Below are positions 39,786-52,740 of a DNA stretch of 64,000 bases, one piece after another. Every line of letters starts with the position of its first letter. The first letter of the stretch is position 1. The DNA is from Dillenia suffruticosa (lineage: Eukaryota; Streptophyta; Magnoliopsida; Dilleniales; Dilleniaceae). Under the pieces are notes generated by a model. The model was not told the DNA's origin and ran no database searches. It saw only the letters and a program-made list of their open reading frames with translations. The stretch is from assembly GCA_033439265.1 (NCBI GenBank), contig JAVTVX010000004.1, positions 13,591,701 to 13,655,700 on the forward strand, given 5' to 3'. A program made the translations under genes and the position numbers.

Positions 39786-41478
39786 AAATCTAGAAAGGGG
39801 TTGAATAGATTGTTTGACTATTTTGCAATTTCTAGGGTTAAATTTAATTTATAGAGCAAAATAAAGGACAAAAGAAATAAATAAAAGAGAGATATAAGAG
39901 TTCATAGTGATTCCACCCAATTGGTGTACTCCACTCCCAGACATTGTCCAAAATTTTTGCTATTTTTCTCAAATAATACAGACAACTAAATTTATAAGTT
40001 CTAGTTATACCTTACAGTCTTGACTTCTCAAGACTAGCACTACTCATTTACAACAAAGAGACAACCCTTCTCTTTGTTTAATACTGTGATCACAGTTCAA
40101 GAAGAAAAGATAAAAACAATGACACTGAATGGTCTGAATTCAAGTTTTGGTACAAGTATTCAGATCACAGAAGGTTTTTACAGAGTTTAGATCAAAGGAT
40201 ATTCAGAGATTAGCATTCAATTTTTGGATCAAAATTCTGAGCTTCATTAATCCTTTTCTGAAGATTTGTTGAGGTTTTTATATCCCCATTCACTACTTTG
40301 AACAATTGATCTATTGTGACTGTTGAGCTTTCTAACATTAGCCATTAATGAAACTTTCGAACGTTGGTCATTAATAAACCATTAATACTTCAATCACCTG
40401 TTTACTTTTCTGCAAAAGTGAACGTTAGAAACAATGTGTCGATAAATATTATTGTCTCGTCAACTATCAAATTTAAATTTCAAATTCTGATTTTGTGGTG
40501 TCGACAACTTGTTATCCCTAGTCGACTATTAGTATAGTTGACTAATATTTGATCATAGTCAACTAAATCTTTTTGAATGTGCCTTATTTGTCTAACTCTA
40601 GATGTGCTTAGTTGACTACTTTATTGCATTAGTCTACTATTTTTACACTTAGTTGAAAATTATGTTGTCTTAATTGGCTAATGTGTTATATATGTTTATT
40701 TTGTCCATTATGTGCAGACTAGAATTTCATATGTGTCGACTAGATTTCTTATATAATCGAAAGATCCAGAGAATTAGTCGATGGATGCATCTTGAGATTC
40801 ACGCCTAGCAGACTATTTTTAGTTGAATATAGACTAACTTGATTTATTTAGTCAAATAGGATAGTAATTTTGTCAACTAGAGTATGTATAACGAATGAAA
40901 TATCAGACTAAATTCAAAACTGTGTCGACTATTAGATTAAGTTGACTAAATTAATGTGTTGGTCGACTACTTAGAAACTTGTGCATATTTAATGAAATTT
41001 TTATCATAGTAGTCGACTGAGACTTTTGTTATGTCAACTATATTTCTCTCACATCTTAATAGATTTAGTCGATGTCTGTAAGACATTTAGTCGACTATCT
41101 TTATTGAACAAAGATTCGTTTTCTAAGTATTCAAAAGTCCTGTTGGCAACTCTCATGGATTAGTGAACTAAGTCATCAGAGTTCTTAAAAACTTCTAAGT
41201 CTTTGAGAGTTTTAGTCAAAATCTCCTATATATTAAGTCGACTAGATATGTTTTCCAAACAATATTTAGTCGACAAAGATTATATAACAGTCAGCTATTT
41301 TCTCCGTGTTTTTTTTAACTTAGTAGACTATGTTGATGACCTGGTTGACTAATATGTGTCATTTTAGGAACATTTGTCGGCTAGTCCATGATCTCTATGA
41401 TTTTCAACAAAATTTTCGTAATTATTTTCTTACTAATTTAAGTTATTTTGCTTATTATCAAAACATGTAAGTATAACA
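39786..41478 (-). repeat. Element A' 3' LTR, complete (copy 2)
   Basis: Minus strand begins TGTTATAC at 41478 after the polypurine tract (41479-41492) and ends TAGATT at 39786, next to non-repeat DNA. About 1.69 kb. Many GTCGACTA-type words at 40440-41370. It is much more diverged from the A/A' 5' LTR pieces than the two block copies are from each other. Confidence 0.8.
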
Positions 41479-41731
41479 CTCTTCCCATTTTGATGATCAA
41501 AACATTTATAGTATTAAATTAACTCATCCCCAAACATTGCATCCTATGCAGATGAAGTATTAGGAATAACAAACACATAGATCCTTTAGTTAGTATATAT
41601 ACATCTCAACACATATAGTAAGTATATATATAACACAGCACAACACAAGAGCACATATGTATATCCTTAGTAAGCATATATAAATCTCAACACATATAGC
41701 AAGTATAAATATAACACAACTCAACATAAAA

Positions 41732-41787
<56 letters not shown>
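41732..41787. repeat. (CA)n/(TA)n compound microsatellite (copy 2)
   Basis: Counterpart of 1389-1461, with a shorter TA run and without the TACACACG interruption. Confidence 0.95.
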
Positions 41788-41789
<2 letters not shown>

Positions 41790-42064
41790 TCTCTCCTTTT
41801 TTGTCATCAATAGAAAAGGGCTCAAATTTAAACTTAATGGGCAAAAAAAATGATTCGAGATTAGCGATAATATAGACCTATTGATAAAGGTAAATCAAAC
41901 TCCCCCTTAATAAAGTAATCAATCAATAAAGTAATTAAAAATCTTACGAAAAAAAATAGAGTAAAGCAGTAAGTCATGCGTTGTTTGCAAAACAACAAAA
42001 AAAAAACCAAAGTTACGTTGTTAAGAGAGAGTCATTATACATTGTTTAATCAAAACATAAACTA

Positions 42065-43553
42065 TTATTCAACCGTATTAGAAGCTTTTTTGACAATTTC
42101 TTCAACAATTTCTTGAACTATTGTTAAAGGATCTACCAGTATGGGTTCAGCAGCAATAGCATCCTTAGAAGATGAAGTAGGAGCATTACGAGTAGATTCA
42201 TAATGAGGTGGCTGAAAGACAAGGATGGGATCAGTGGTAGAGATAGGGATAGATTCAGAGACACGAGGTTTTGATAGTCTAGATGAGGAGGCAATGTCTG
42301 AGGCTTGAGGTACAGGAAACGATGAAGGTGAGAAAATAACTGTAGGTATTTTTATTTGAGACTCTTCTTCAGTTTCACTTGAATTACCCTCCTCTCTAGG
42401 CCTCTTCTCTCCTTCTTTTGAACTAACAGTAAGCTTCCTTTCCAAGTTTTTTATGGCTTTCAAAATCTTAATATTTTGTTCTTCAATCACATACACTCTC
42501 TCATAAAGATAGAGAGTATAAGCTATGAGCCTAACTAGAGCACCCCCATCTTTAAGGATAATTCTTCACCAGCCTTAGGTTCAAGAACACGACTAACTGC
42601 TTTTAACAATCTGTCCATCTCTTGATCAGTGATAAAGGGCTTAGGACATTTCTTGTTTCCCCTTTTTCTCACATTCCACTTTATTTTTCCACTCCCCATC
42701 TATAGATTTCCATTTAGCTCTGTTTAGAGTGAAGGCATTGATCGCATTCTTCATCTATAATTCAGTAACCTCCTCCTTTTCTAAGTTAACTTCGTGGGCT
42801 GCCAAAATGTCTATGATCACTAATGTATATGATAGGCTTGTGAAGTCTAATTTCAAGCTGTTTATCAATATATAGGGGACTAAGAAATGTAGGTCTGGAT
42901 TTTTCTTTTTCATTATACAAGCCATCAACCATAGATCTTTTTTAGTCAACAATGCATAGCTACCAACTCTTAGTATTAAAATATGACTAACAAGTAAATA
43001 CAAAATACATTCATGAAACCCTAACCTTTTTGTACTAGTTTCAACAACATCCATTCTGGGATTGTCAAAAACTATCCTACAGTGTGTTAGTTGAGTTCCA
43101 CTCATATATTCCTCTCATTTTTTATACGGAACCCATGGTAGTCCACTGAGGCTACAAATAATTTTAGGACTGACCCTAATTTTCTTTCTTTTGACAAATG
43201 TCTGGAAACTACAGCTTTTGGCGTGTCCTTCTAGTTTTTATTTTTCATCATCCTCACTCTCCATCAATACTATATTGCTGTAAAATAATAACACAACCCT
43301 TTCGTACACCTTAGGGTTTGGAGAAATCAATCAGGCAAGACAAATTTTACTTAAAAAATTGTCATACTTAAACTTAATGTCATATAAAAATTTCCAATCT
43401 ATAAGTCCCCCTAATGTCACTTAGCTTTTGATGTAAAATCTTCGTCATTGTAAGATTCAAAAGTCGTTGCTGGAGCCTTTGAAGTTGTTTTTGAAAGAGC
43501 ATTATGAGGTGTTTTAAGAAGGGATTTGGAAGGATTCTTGGTTTTGGCACCAT
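42065..43553 (-). pseudogene. env-like / PF20167-type ORF of element A' (copy 2)
   Basis: Same two blocks as 1737-3232. The downstream block (42065-42496) has one extra codon in the KEGEKRP segment. In the upstream block the open frame starts later (43105), because a stop at about 43118 and a Lys-codon-to-TAA change near 43237 interrupt the part that is open in copy 1. Shared and private lesions coexist. Confidence 0.65.
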
Positions 43554-44367
43554 TGAATCAAGAAATCAGGGTTAAGAGAAATTAAGGTTTGAGAGACAAA
43601 GAGAAGAAATTGAGGCTTTTGTCGAATGAGCCTCTTTTATGGTCAAAGGGTGTATAACCAACTGTTAGTGGTTGGGTTTAGTTGAGAGAGAAAGTAAGAG
43701 ATTCGAATTTTTATGGGATGATCCATTTTCAAATATTGTTACTCTTAGTCAACAGGACGTTTATTCTAGTCAATTGATTATAAGTTAGCCGACTATATAT
43801 TAATTATCTGTCGATTAATTTTATTTGAACCCTTTGTTGGTTATAAGATTTAGTCAAGAAGTCTTAGATATTAGTATATTAGATTTGAATTTTATTATTC
43901 TCCTTATGAGTTACTTAGTCGACTATTGTTTAATTGTCAGATGACAAGTTTCTCTAGGATCATGTTTTTAGTCGATACCTCAATAGATAGTTGATCGAAA
44001 TTCAAAAACATGATGGTCAAGAACAGGTCAACATACACTTAATGGATTCTGCTCTTTCATCTATTGACTATATTTTCTTAAGCATTAATGTATTTTAAAC
44101 ATATGATAGCTTAGTCAACTAAACACATGGTTTCATCGACTATTTTCTCAGTAATTTCGACCAACAATACCTTCTGATTGTCACTTTCTCTATATTTGTC
44201 GACTATGTTATTTGTCTTGTTGAATATATTAATTTGTTTTGAAAAATTGTCGACTACTTTAGGAATTTTGTCGACTAAATTCAGTTTGCCTAACAAGTTA
44301 GTAGATTATTATAATAGATTTTTTTACTAGTCTGGATTTAGCAAAGTTTCTTCTGTCAACTAGCTCT
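43554..44367 (-). other. GTCGACTA-rich spacer of A' (copy 2)
   Basis: Equivalent of 3233-4035. No coding signal. Confidence 0.7.
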
Positions 44368-44370
44368 ATA

Positions 44371-47300
44371 CACTACAAAATTAAAGACATATGTCGATGG
44401 TAAGTTATATTATCGGTGATTTTTAGTGATGATTTTTTATACCTATAGAGACGCATTAAGACGAAACCGTTAGAAAATGTATATATTTTTCAACGGATAA
44501 ATTGTCCGCCAAGAAAAGTTTACCGACCGTCAGTAAAGGTAGCACAATGATCTGCAAAAGTGATATTTAATTCTGATGGTTATTAGAGTGGTCAGTAAAT
44601 GTGATAATTTTTTGCATGATTTAAAAATAGTCCCTATATAACTCTTTTTTACTGTCTACTTAATAATACCGTCTGTATTAATTCTGCATTTATGGTAACA
44701 CATAAATTGTACCGTTTTAAAATTTATTTTCAATTCTAACTGTTATTACTTGTGGTCAATAAATGTGACAATCTTTAGCGACGGTTTGAAAACATGTAAT
44801 CATACCATTTGCATAAATTCTACCTTTAATTAGAACGGTTATCATTTGTCGTAACCTCATTTATTCATCTACATTTTTGTTTTTTTATTTCGCACTAAAA
44901 TAATTAAAATAAATTATAGAATAGTAAAACCAAGAAAAGAAAATATAAGGTTAAAGATTTGAGGAGAGAGAGAGAGAGAGTGAATATAGCCTCTCTCCTG
45001 TATATAAATTCTATAGAAGGATGAAAGATGGTTTGGTGTTATACCTTGGTTCTTACCAAAGATCGCATTAGTTATCTAACTTTGTACGTAGCAACTTCGT
45101 GGTAAGTGGTAAGTTCGCATGGTGAAAGTTGTTATTATAATAATTTTGTGATAAGTGGTAAGCTCGGTAAGTGGTAAGTTCACATGATAATTTCGTGGTA
45201 TGTTCTGTTACCATGTAACATTAGTTATTGTGGTAAGTTTCGTTACCATTGTAACATTACTTATCATACTATTCACGTGATAACTTCGTGGTAAGTTGTG
45301 GTAAGTTCCATTATCTTAGTAACATTAGTTATCATGCTAATTTCGTGGTAAGTAGTAATTTACTCAATTATTTATTTTTATTTACACTTCAACATTGCTT
45401 CATACAACTACTATATTTTACCATTTGTCATTTCCGTTATTTTCATTTTTATTTAATTGTATCTCTTTATTATTTGTTTTAATTTCTTTTTTCTATTTTT
45501 TTGTTTTTCAAATGATATTTATTTGTGAAAAATTACGTCTGTGAAATTTATATAAAATTTATTTGTGCAACTCAAGAAGGCATGATAAATAAATTTCAAT
45601 GATAATATAATAATGTAAAAAATCTATATATTTAATATCAAGTTACAAAATCATCTTCAAATATATATTCATTTAAACAATTATATATTATATTCAAATA
45701 GTTTAAACTTGTAAGAAATGTTGACTAAGAAAAAAAAAGGAGAAAAAAAAGGTTGAATGAGAGTGAGATAAGGAAAAAAAGGAGAGTGAGATAGAAAGAA
45801 ATATCACCGGTATATTTGAAAAAAAAATAAGAAAAAAATGATTGTCTCAAAAGGAAACGAAAAATGTGTAATGAAAAAGGACAGGAAAATTGTGTAATGA
45901 AAAAATACTCGGAAAAAGAGATTTTGAAAATTTATTTTGAAAATTTGATTGTTATTAATTTAATTTGAAAAGGTGGTATATTCATGAAAGTAAAATGAAA
46001 ATGTAAAAAAATTAGAAAAAAATTAGAATTATTTTGAGATACATATTCACCATTTTCTAATAATATAATAATATCAATCTTACATTATTATATAATATAT
46101 ACATATTGCTATATATATTACTATAAATTATAATGATTTTCAACATAATAATTATTAATATTAATTTAAATTATAATATGTAAAAAATAAAAAATTTTAA
46201 ATATTTCATTACAAATATTTATCAAAATAACTAATAATTCATTTATTTTATTTTATTTTATTTTATCGGTGAGAGTAAGATAAGAAAAAAATTGATGAGA
46301 GAGAGGAAGAGAAGAAATTTTCTTTTATGGGTAAGAATGAGATAGGGAAAAAAAATTGATGAGAGAAGGAGAGAGAGGAAGGAAGAAAAGGAGAGAGAGC
46401 GAGCGAAGAAATTGAAAATAAAAAGATCGCAGGAGTACAGACTCGAACCTGAGTGGTGGATGTGAAGTGAGAAGCTTCAACCACCGCACCACTTGCTAAG
46501 TGATTATTAGACTGGCCTTTGCCCTATATACTTTCTTCTCAACCTCAATTTTTTGCATCCACGGGTAGCACGGCTCCAACCGCGCACGCATCCTCATGCC
46601 AGCACAGTTACAGCCACGTGCCCTGCGGCTTCAACCGCGCATGCAGGGGCATACCAGCGACCCCGCGAGCACTTGTGGCCGCGCGTCCCGTGGCTGCAAC
46701 CATGGGACATTACTGTTCCTCTTTTTTTTTTGGTTTCTTCTTTTTTTTTTTAATTTATTTTTTCACATATTTATCATTTTTTTACTTTATTTTACCCTTC
46801 ACCCTTCCTTTTTTTTTAACTCTTTTTCTTTTCCTTCTTCTTTTTTTTTTTACCTTCACCTTTCCCTTTTTTTAACTTTTTTTGTTTCTTCTTCTTTTTC
46901 TTTTCTCTTTTTTTATATCACTTTTTTTTCATCATTCACTCTTCTTTTTTTTTTCATTCTTTTTTTTTTTTTCTGTTTCACTATTTCCCAAAATGGAGGA
47001 ACATATTGGTGGAGCGCGCCAAGAGAAATATATTGATAATAATACATTAATTATCAATATTATATAAATTTTTATAAATTCTAAAATTATTTAATTTACA
47101 ATTTTAACTTTTTAATATTGAAAAATTGATAATTCCACAATAAAATTATATTCTCGTCAAAATTAATTTCTAATTTAATCAAAATTATCTTTTTCATGCA
47201 AAAAATATTTTTTTCTTTATTTTAATTTAATTATATTTTTGCTAAAAATAATTAATTCATTTTAAACAATTCAAAACAAAGATTTTTTTTTGCACCACAT

Positions 47301-50300
47301 GACAAATAAACAATCAAATTTGATTAAGCGCAAAAAAATTTTATCATTTTATTTCAAATTCAAACAACTCAACTTTACAAAATCTGACGATATAATGCAT
47401 AGTAACAAGTTGTAATAAATAGTAATAACCAGTAAAAAGTGATATGATACGTACATTTAATTTGAAAAATACTGTTATAGTTGTTGGATTAATTAGTGAT
47501 AATGAAAGTATAAAAAAATTACAAAAAATTTAGAATTATTTCCAGATACAAATGTACTATTTTCTAATAATATAATAATAACATCCATAAATTATTACAT
47601 GATACATACATATTACTATATATATTACTATAAACTATAAATTATATTATTGTTGAATGGAGAATATATATTAGTAATAATACAAAATCATGATTATTAA
47701 TATTAATTTATCAACTGTCCAGCATGACAAATGATGGAATATATTGGTGGAGCGCATTTGGAATAAATATATTGGTGAAATTATCAACAATATATAATTT
47801 TATATAAATTTCAAAAAGAAAAATTATTTAATATACGAATTTAGTCTTTTAAAATTTTTCGATGATAACTCCACAAATTCACGCCAAAATCAAAAATAAT
47901 TCAAATAATGATCTTTGGCACCACATCACAAATTGGCGGTTAAATTTGATAAAATTCTAAAATATTTTATCATTTTATTTCAAAATCAAGTAGCAAATTT
48001 TGTGAAAATTCCAAAAACATTTTATCATTTTATTTCGGAATCAATATACCCGCAAAAAAAAATTTATTTTTTTTTTGTTTTGAACAGGAATTTAATTTTG
48101 GCACCAATTATATTTCTCCTTTTTTTTTTCTTGTTTACTCTTTTCACTTATTTCTATTTAAACGAAAATAATATAAAATCGCTAAATTAAATTTAACCTG
48201 CCTATATTTATTAATATTAGCGAAATCAAACCAATTTACCATAATATAAATATAAAATTTATTGTCTCATTATAATATGATTACAACATAATATGGTTTT
48301 GGCAAAATTAATCAAACCACCTTAAGTAGGTGATAAGCAGGTACGTAAGTTTATGTAGTGGTAAGTTTGTGATATATAGTTGTAGTAAGTAGATGGTAAG
48401 TGGTGGTAAGTAAGTGATGGTAAATGATAATAAGTAAGTGATAATAAGCGATGATAAATGATGGTAAATTATATAATCCTATATAACCACATGGATTTTT
48501 GTAATTTTTTTTTTTTTTTTTTGCTTCTTCACATGGTTTTTTTGCATTTTTTTTATTCTTTAAACAATGATTTTTTGGTGGAGCGCACCAAAATGGAAGA
48601 AATATATCGATATAATCATTAAATTTATTTATATTTATGTTAACGAAATAAAACAAATTTACCATAATATAAATATAAAATTTATTGTCTCATTACAGTA
48701 TGATTACAAGATAATATCGTGGTTTTGACAAAATTAATCAAACCACCTTATCATTGAAAATGTACTGCCTTTTACAAAATTGAAGTAAAAATTTTGGATT
48801 AATTTAAACTATTTTATATTAGCAGATGAATGAATCAAGGGGTAATAAACCTAAGCATGGGCATGGCAACAAGTGTATTTTTTAATATTGGATACTTTAA
48901 TAATCATCTAATTAGATTAATATATCTATCAAATATATCTATCAAGAATAATGTTAATAATGTTGTACAAAATAATGTTTATAATGTTGCTAATGCAACA
49001 TAAATTTTATTTCGACCCTAACAATATTAATTTTATCTTGATGCCAAAGTGTTAACAATAGTAATTGAGCAAGCAGTGATTGCGCTGTACAACTAATGCA
49101 CAAGAGAAAAGGAGGAGGATGTTGTTAGTTGATAGAATTGCACAACTTGATATTATTTTCTTAAATATTGTTGTTAATTAATCTTATTAATAGAGTTTAT
49201 TGTTTAATTTTGTACATGATATTATTCTCTTACAACTTTTGACTTGTCTCAAATGAAAATTTTAAAATATTTTTTTATAAATTAAAATCCTAAGTTTTTT
49301 ATTTTAGCGTAAGAAATATAATTTTGTTTACACATTATCCAATCATTCTATATTTTTATATTTTTTCTTTTATTTTATTTAGTGTATCATGGTATCATAC
49401 ATAATAACAAGTGGTAACAAATAATAACAACAGATAACAAGTGGTAGTGTACATTGTAACAAGTGGCAACAAATAGTAATAATCGGTAACAAGTGATAGT
49501 GTATCATAGTATAATACATGGTAACAAGTGGTAACAAATAGTAACAACCGGTAATAAATGATATTCTTATAATAAGTGGTGCAATTGGTATAAGTGTAAT
49601 AAACAATGTTAACAAAAATGAAAATATAAAGAAAATCAAACACAAAAATTACAAAATAAAATTCATGATATAATAATAAAAAAAAGGTAAAACAAAATAA
49701 AATTAAACTCACAAAAGATCAAGATGCACTATACACCGGTGGGGATAAGTGTATTCATGAAGAGAGTAATGAAAATTTATATGGATCTAATATATCCAAC
49801 TATATGATAATTTTTGAACATGATATGTTTGTCATGTATGATTCATTTAGAAATTTACATAATCATTTACAAATTTACATGATCGTAAATAAACCAACTT
49901 CTCATGCATTTACTGTGGATGAAAATAAGTTTTATAAATTATTTTTAAAATGTCAAAAAACCAATATATCCAAATTAAAGTGTACTATACTAATTTTAAA
50001 TAATATTACATGTGAAATATTATATGTGAAATATTAGTGGTTGAAGTTAGTGGTATATGTGTGTATGTGTAATATGTAAAAGTTGTGTATATGGAAATTG
50101 TGCAGTGTCTATGAAGAATTAAATTTTTATTCATTGTGAATTATGCTTTGTAATTATAAATTGTGATTGAATTTAAGACTCAATTTCTACCTATACAATA
50201 GATGTAAAATTTAGTACTCTTCATTAATTATACCAATATAATTAATTACACCATTACATATAATTATATTATATTATCATATTTTCAAATTATACTCAAT

Positions 50301-52162
50301 AAATTTTCAAAACTATAATACTATATTATATAAATTATTAATTCAATATCATTGTATTATTTAAATTAATAATGTTAATAAGTTTATTATCATCGATTAT
50401 AGAATATATATTATTTTTTATTAATCAAATAGATATAATATTAATCAAATATAGTAACTAGTTAGTAAGTATTTGTTAACAAATAGTAAAAATTATAAGT
50501 GATTTTTTCAAGATACGTGTGAAAAATTAAGAAACGCGATAATGAAAAAAGAGGTGGGAGAAAAAATACGGTAATGAAAAAAGATGCGAGAGAAAAAGCG
50601 CGAAGGCGGAGTTTTAAAAATTTGTTTGTAAAAATTATATATTATAAATCATACGTGGGCGAAGTTCCACAATCAAAATTTCTCTATCCTTTCCTTGAAA
50701 GCTCTTCTCACCTAACCCATTTAAATCTCTCACTCATATTTTATAAAATTTTATCAAAAGTTAATCACTTTGGTATTTGAAAGATTTAACGAGCGACGGA
50801 TAAATATTGTATAAAGAATCACAACTATTCCAAGAAAGAATAAATTTAGTCGAACAACCTCAATCATCCAAGAAGTTATTCAAGTTTTAAAAATAAATAT
50901 CTTATTTTTATTTTAATTTTAGATTTAATATTAAAATATCATTTTTAATTTTTTATTTTAACAGTTGTGAAAAAATATAAATATCAATACTATCAAGATG
51001 TTTTGGATTTAAAAATAGGAAACGCTCTCTGCTTACGTCTCTGGTAATATTTTTATTTACATTCATTATTTATTATTTATAATGATTTCACTATTTTACT
51101 ATTGGTTTTTAATGAACAGATTGTTACGAAAGATTGTGGAAAAAGATGTCTTCAAAAATTGTGATTGTGGATAAAGATGTTTTTAGAAACTGTAACGAAC
51201 ATTTTTTGTTTGGAACATCTCAGAAAACATATAGTTGTGAGACATGTAATCTTTTTTCTATTTTTTTTGTCTTATATGTATCAATTATAATTCTTAAAAT
51301 ATTTATATTATTTTTTTAATTTCTTTATTTTTCAGTATTTTAATTTACCTATCATCTTTTTTTAAAAAAAAAGAAAGCGTTACTATTGATATTATGTGGT
51401 AAACATATGATAATATTGGTAACATGCAGTAATTTAGTGATAACCGAAATAATAATTTTTTTTAACATTTGTAATAACAGAGAATAAAAAAGAATAACAT
51501 TTCTAACCTAATATGATGACAAAAGAGAGAGAGTAACATATTCTGACACTTGTGTAACCGATGGTACAAAATAGTAACCATGATGATTAGTAACTATGTG
51601 GTAATCGATAGTAACCATGGTAACTGATAGTAACATATAATAATTTATAGTAATCTTGTAGTAATTTACAGTAACTTATATTAACATTTTCTAACGGATA
51701 AAAATAGTAATTTTTCCTCACTTATGGTAACCGATACTCCAAACAGTAACTTATACTAACATATGATGACTGAGTGGTAATCGATGATAAAATATAGTAA
51801 TATTTCCTAACATATGTGATAACCGATAATAAATGATAGTAATATTTCTTAACGGTTGTAGTAACCAACGATAAAAGATAGTAACATTTCATAATACATG
51901 TGATAACCAATGATAAAAGATAATAATTTTTACCGATATTTTGAAACCAATAATAAAAGATAGTATTTTTACTAATACTTTTCTAACCGTCATTATAAAT
52001 CAATCGCATGCTCCAACGATCATCAAAATCGTCGAGATAGATCTATCCCGACTGGTGTATAGCCGACTGAAAGCATATCCATTGGAGAAAATTTTGCTGA
52101 CGGTTTTAGTATGTTTAGCAAACGGTTTTCGTCCGTCTGAATAGTACATTTGTTTTGTAATG
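44371..52162. mobile_element. CACTA element nested in A', copy 2
   Basis: Same termini and ATA target duplication (44368-44370 and 52163-52165) as copy 1, 7792 bp. It is shorter mainly through loss of the segment equivalent to 8231-8803 at about 48575. Left GGTAAG array at about 45063-45353 and right GTAAC array at about 51395-51975. No transposase frame. Confidence 0.85.
46435..46505 (-). repeat. tRNA-like (SINE-type) fragment inside CACTA, copy 2
   Basis: Counterpart of 6115-6185. B-box-like GGTTCGAGTC and A-box-like GGTGCGGTGGTTG on the minus strand. The A-box has one substitution relative to copy 1. Confidence 0.5.
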
Positions 52163-52165
52163 ATA

Positions 52166-52735
52166 GTCTAGTCGATTATGTATTAGTCGAATTTGAAGTA
52201 TTGTCGACTACTCTTAGGATTCTGTTCACCAGTTTGGTTTATGTGATTAGTGAGTCGACTATTTCAATAATCTTGTTGACTAACTAATGTTCAGGAGTGT
52301 TAATTCTGTCGACTAAAGTGACAATCTTATTGATCAATTTCCTGCTTGTGTAGACTAACACATCCAACTAGTCAACTACTCTTTTAGGTTTTTTTACGTT
52401 CGTTCAGTCATTTTTCAACTATTCTGGTGATTCTGTTGGCTGTCTATAACTTAAAGTTATGCTTGTATTGACTAGGTAAGTTCAATTGTCAACTACTTTT
52501 GAAATTTTGTTGGCTATCGTGTTCCTATTGTCGACTAGTTTAATGTATTGACTTTTGTTAAGTTTGGTGATTTGTTGACTATTTTTCTAATCTGTCGACT
52601 AATTTCCTTTGATTTAAGATTTTTCTTTTTTCTTTCAGTTTTTGTCTCAATTTTTACTTGATAGATTCAATCATCCCAAGTTCTGTTCAAAGTTCTAAAA
52701 ATCTATTTTTATCTAGAGTTTTAGTGAATATGTCA
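52166..52735 (-). other. Second half of the pol-to-env spacer of A'
   Basis: Counterpart of 12392-12960, with clearer GTCGACTA words than copy 1 at several sites. No gene seen. Confidence 0.6.
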
Positions 52736-52740
52736 GCAAT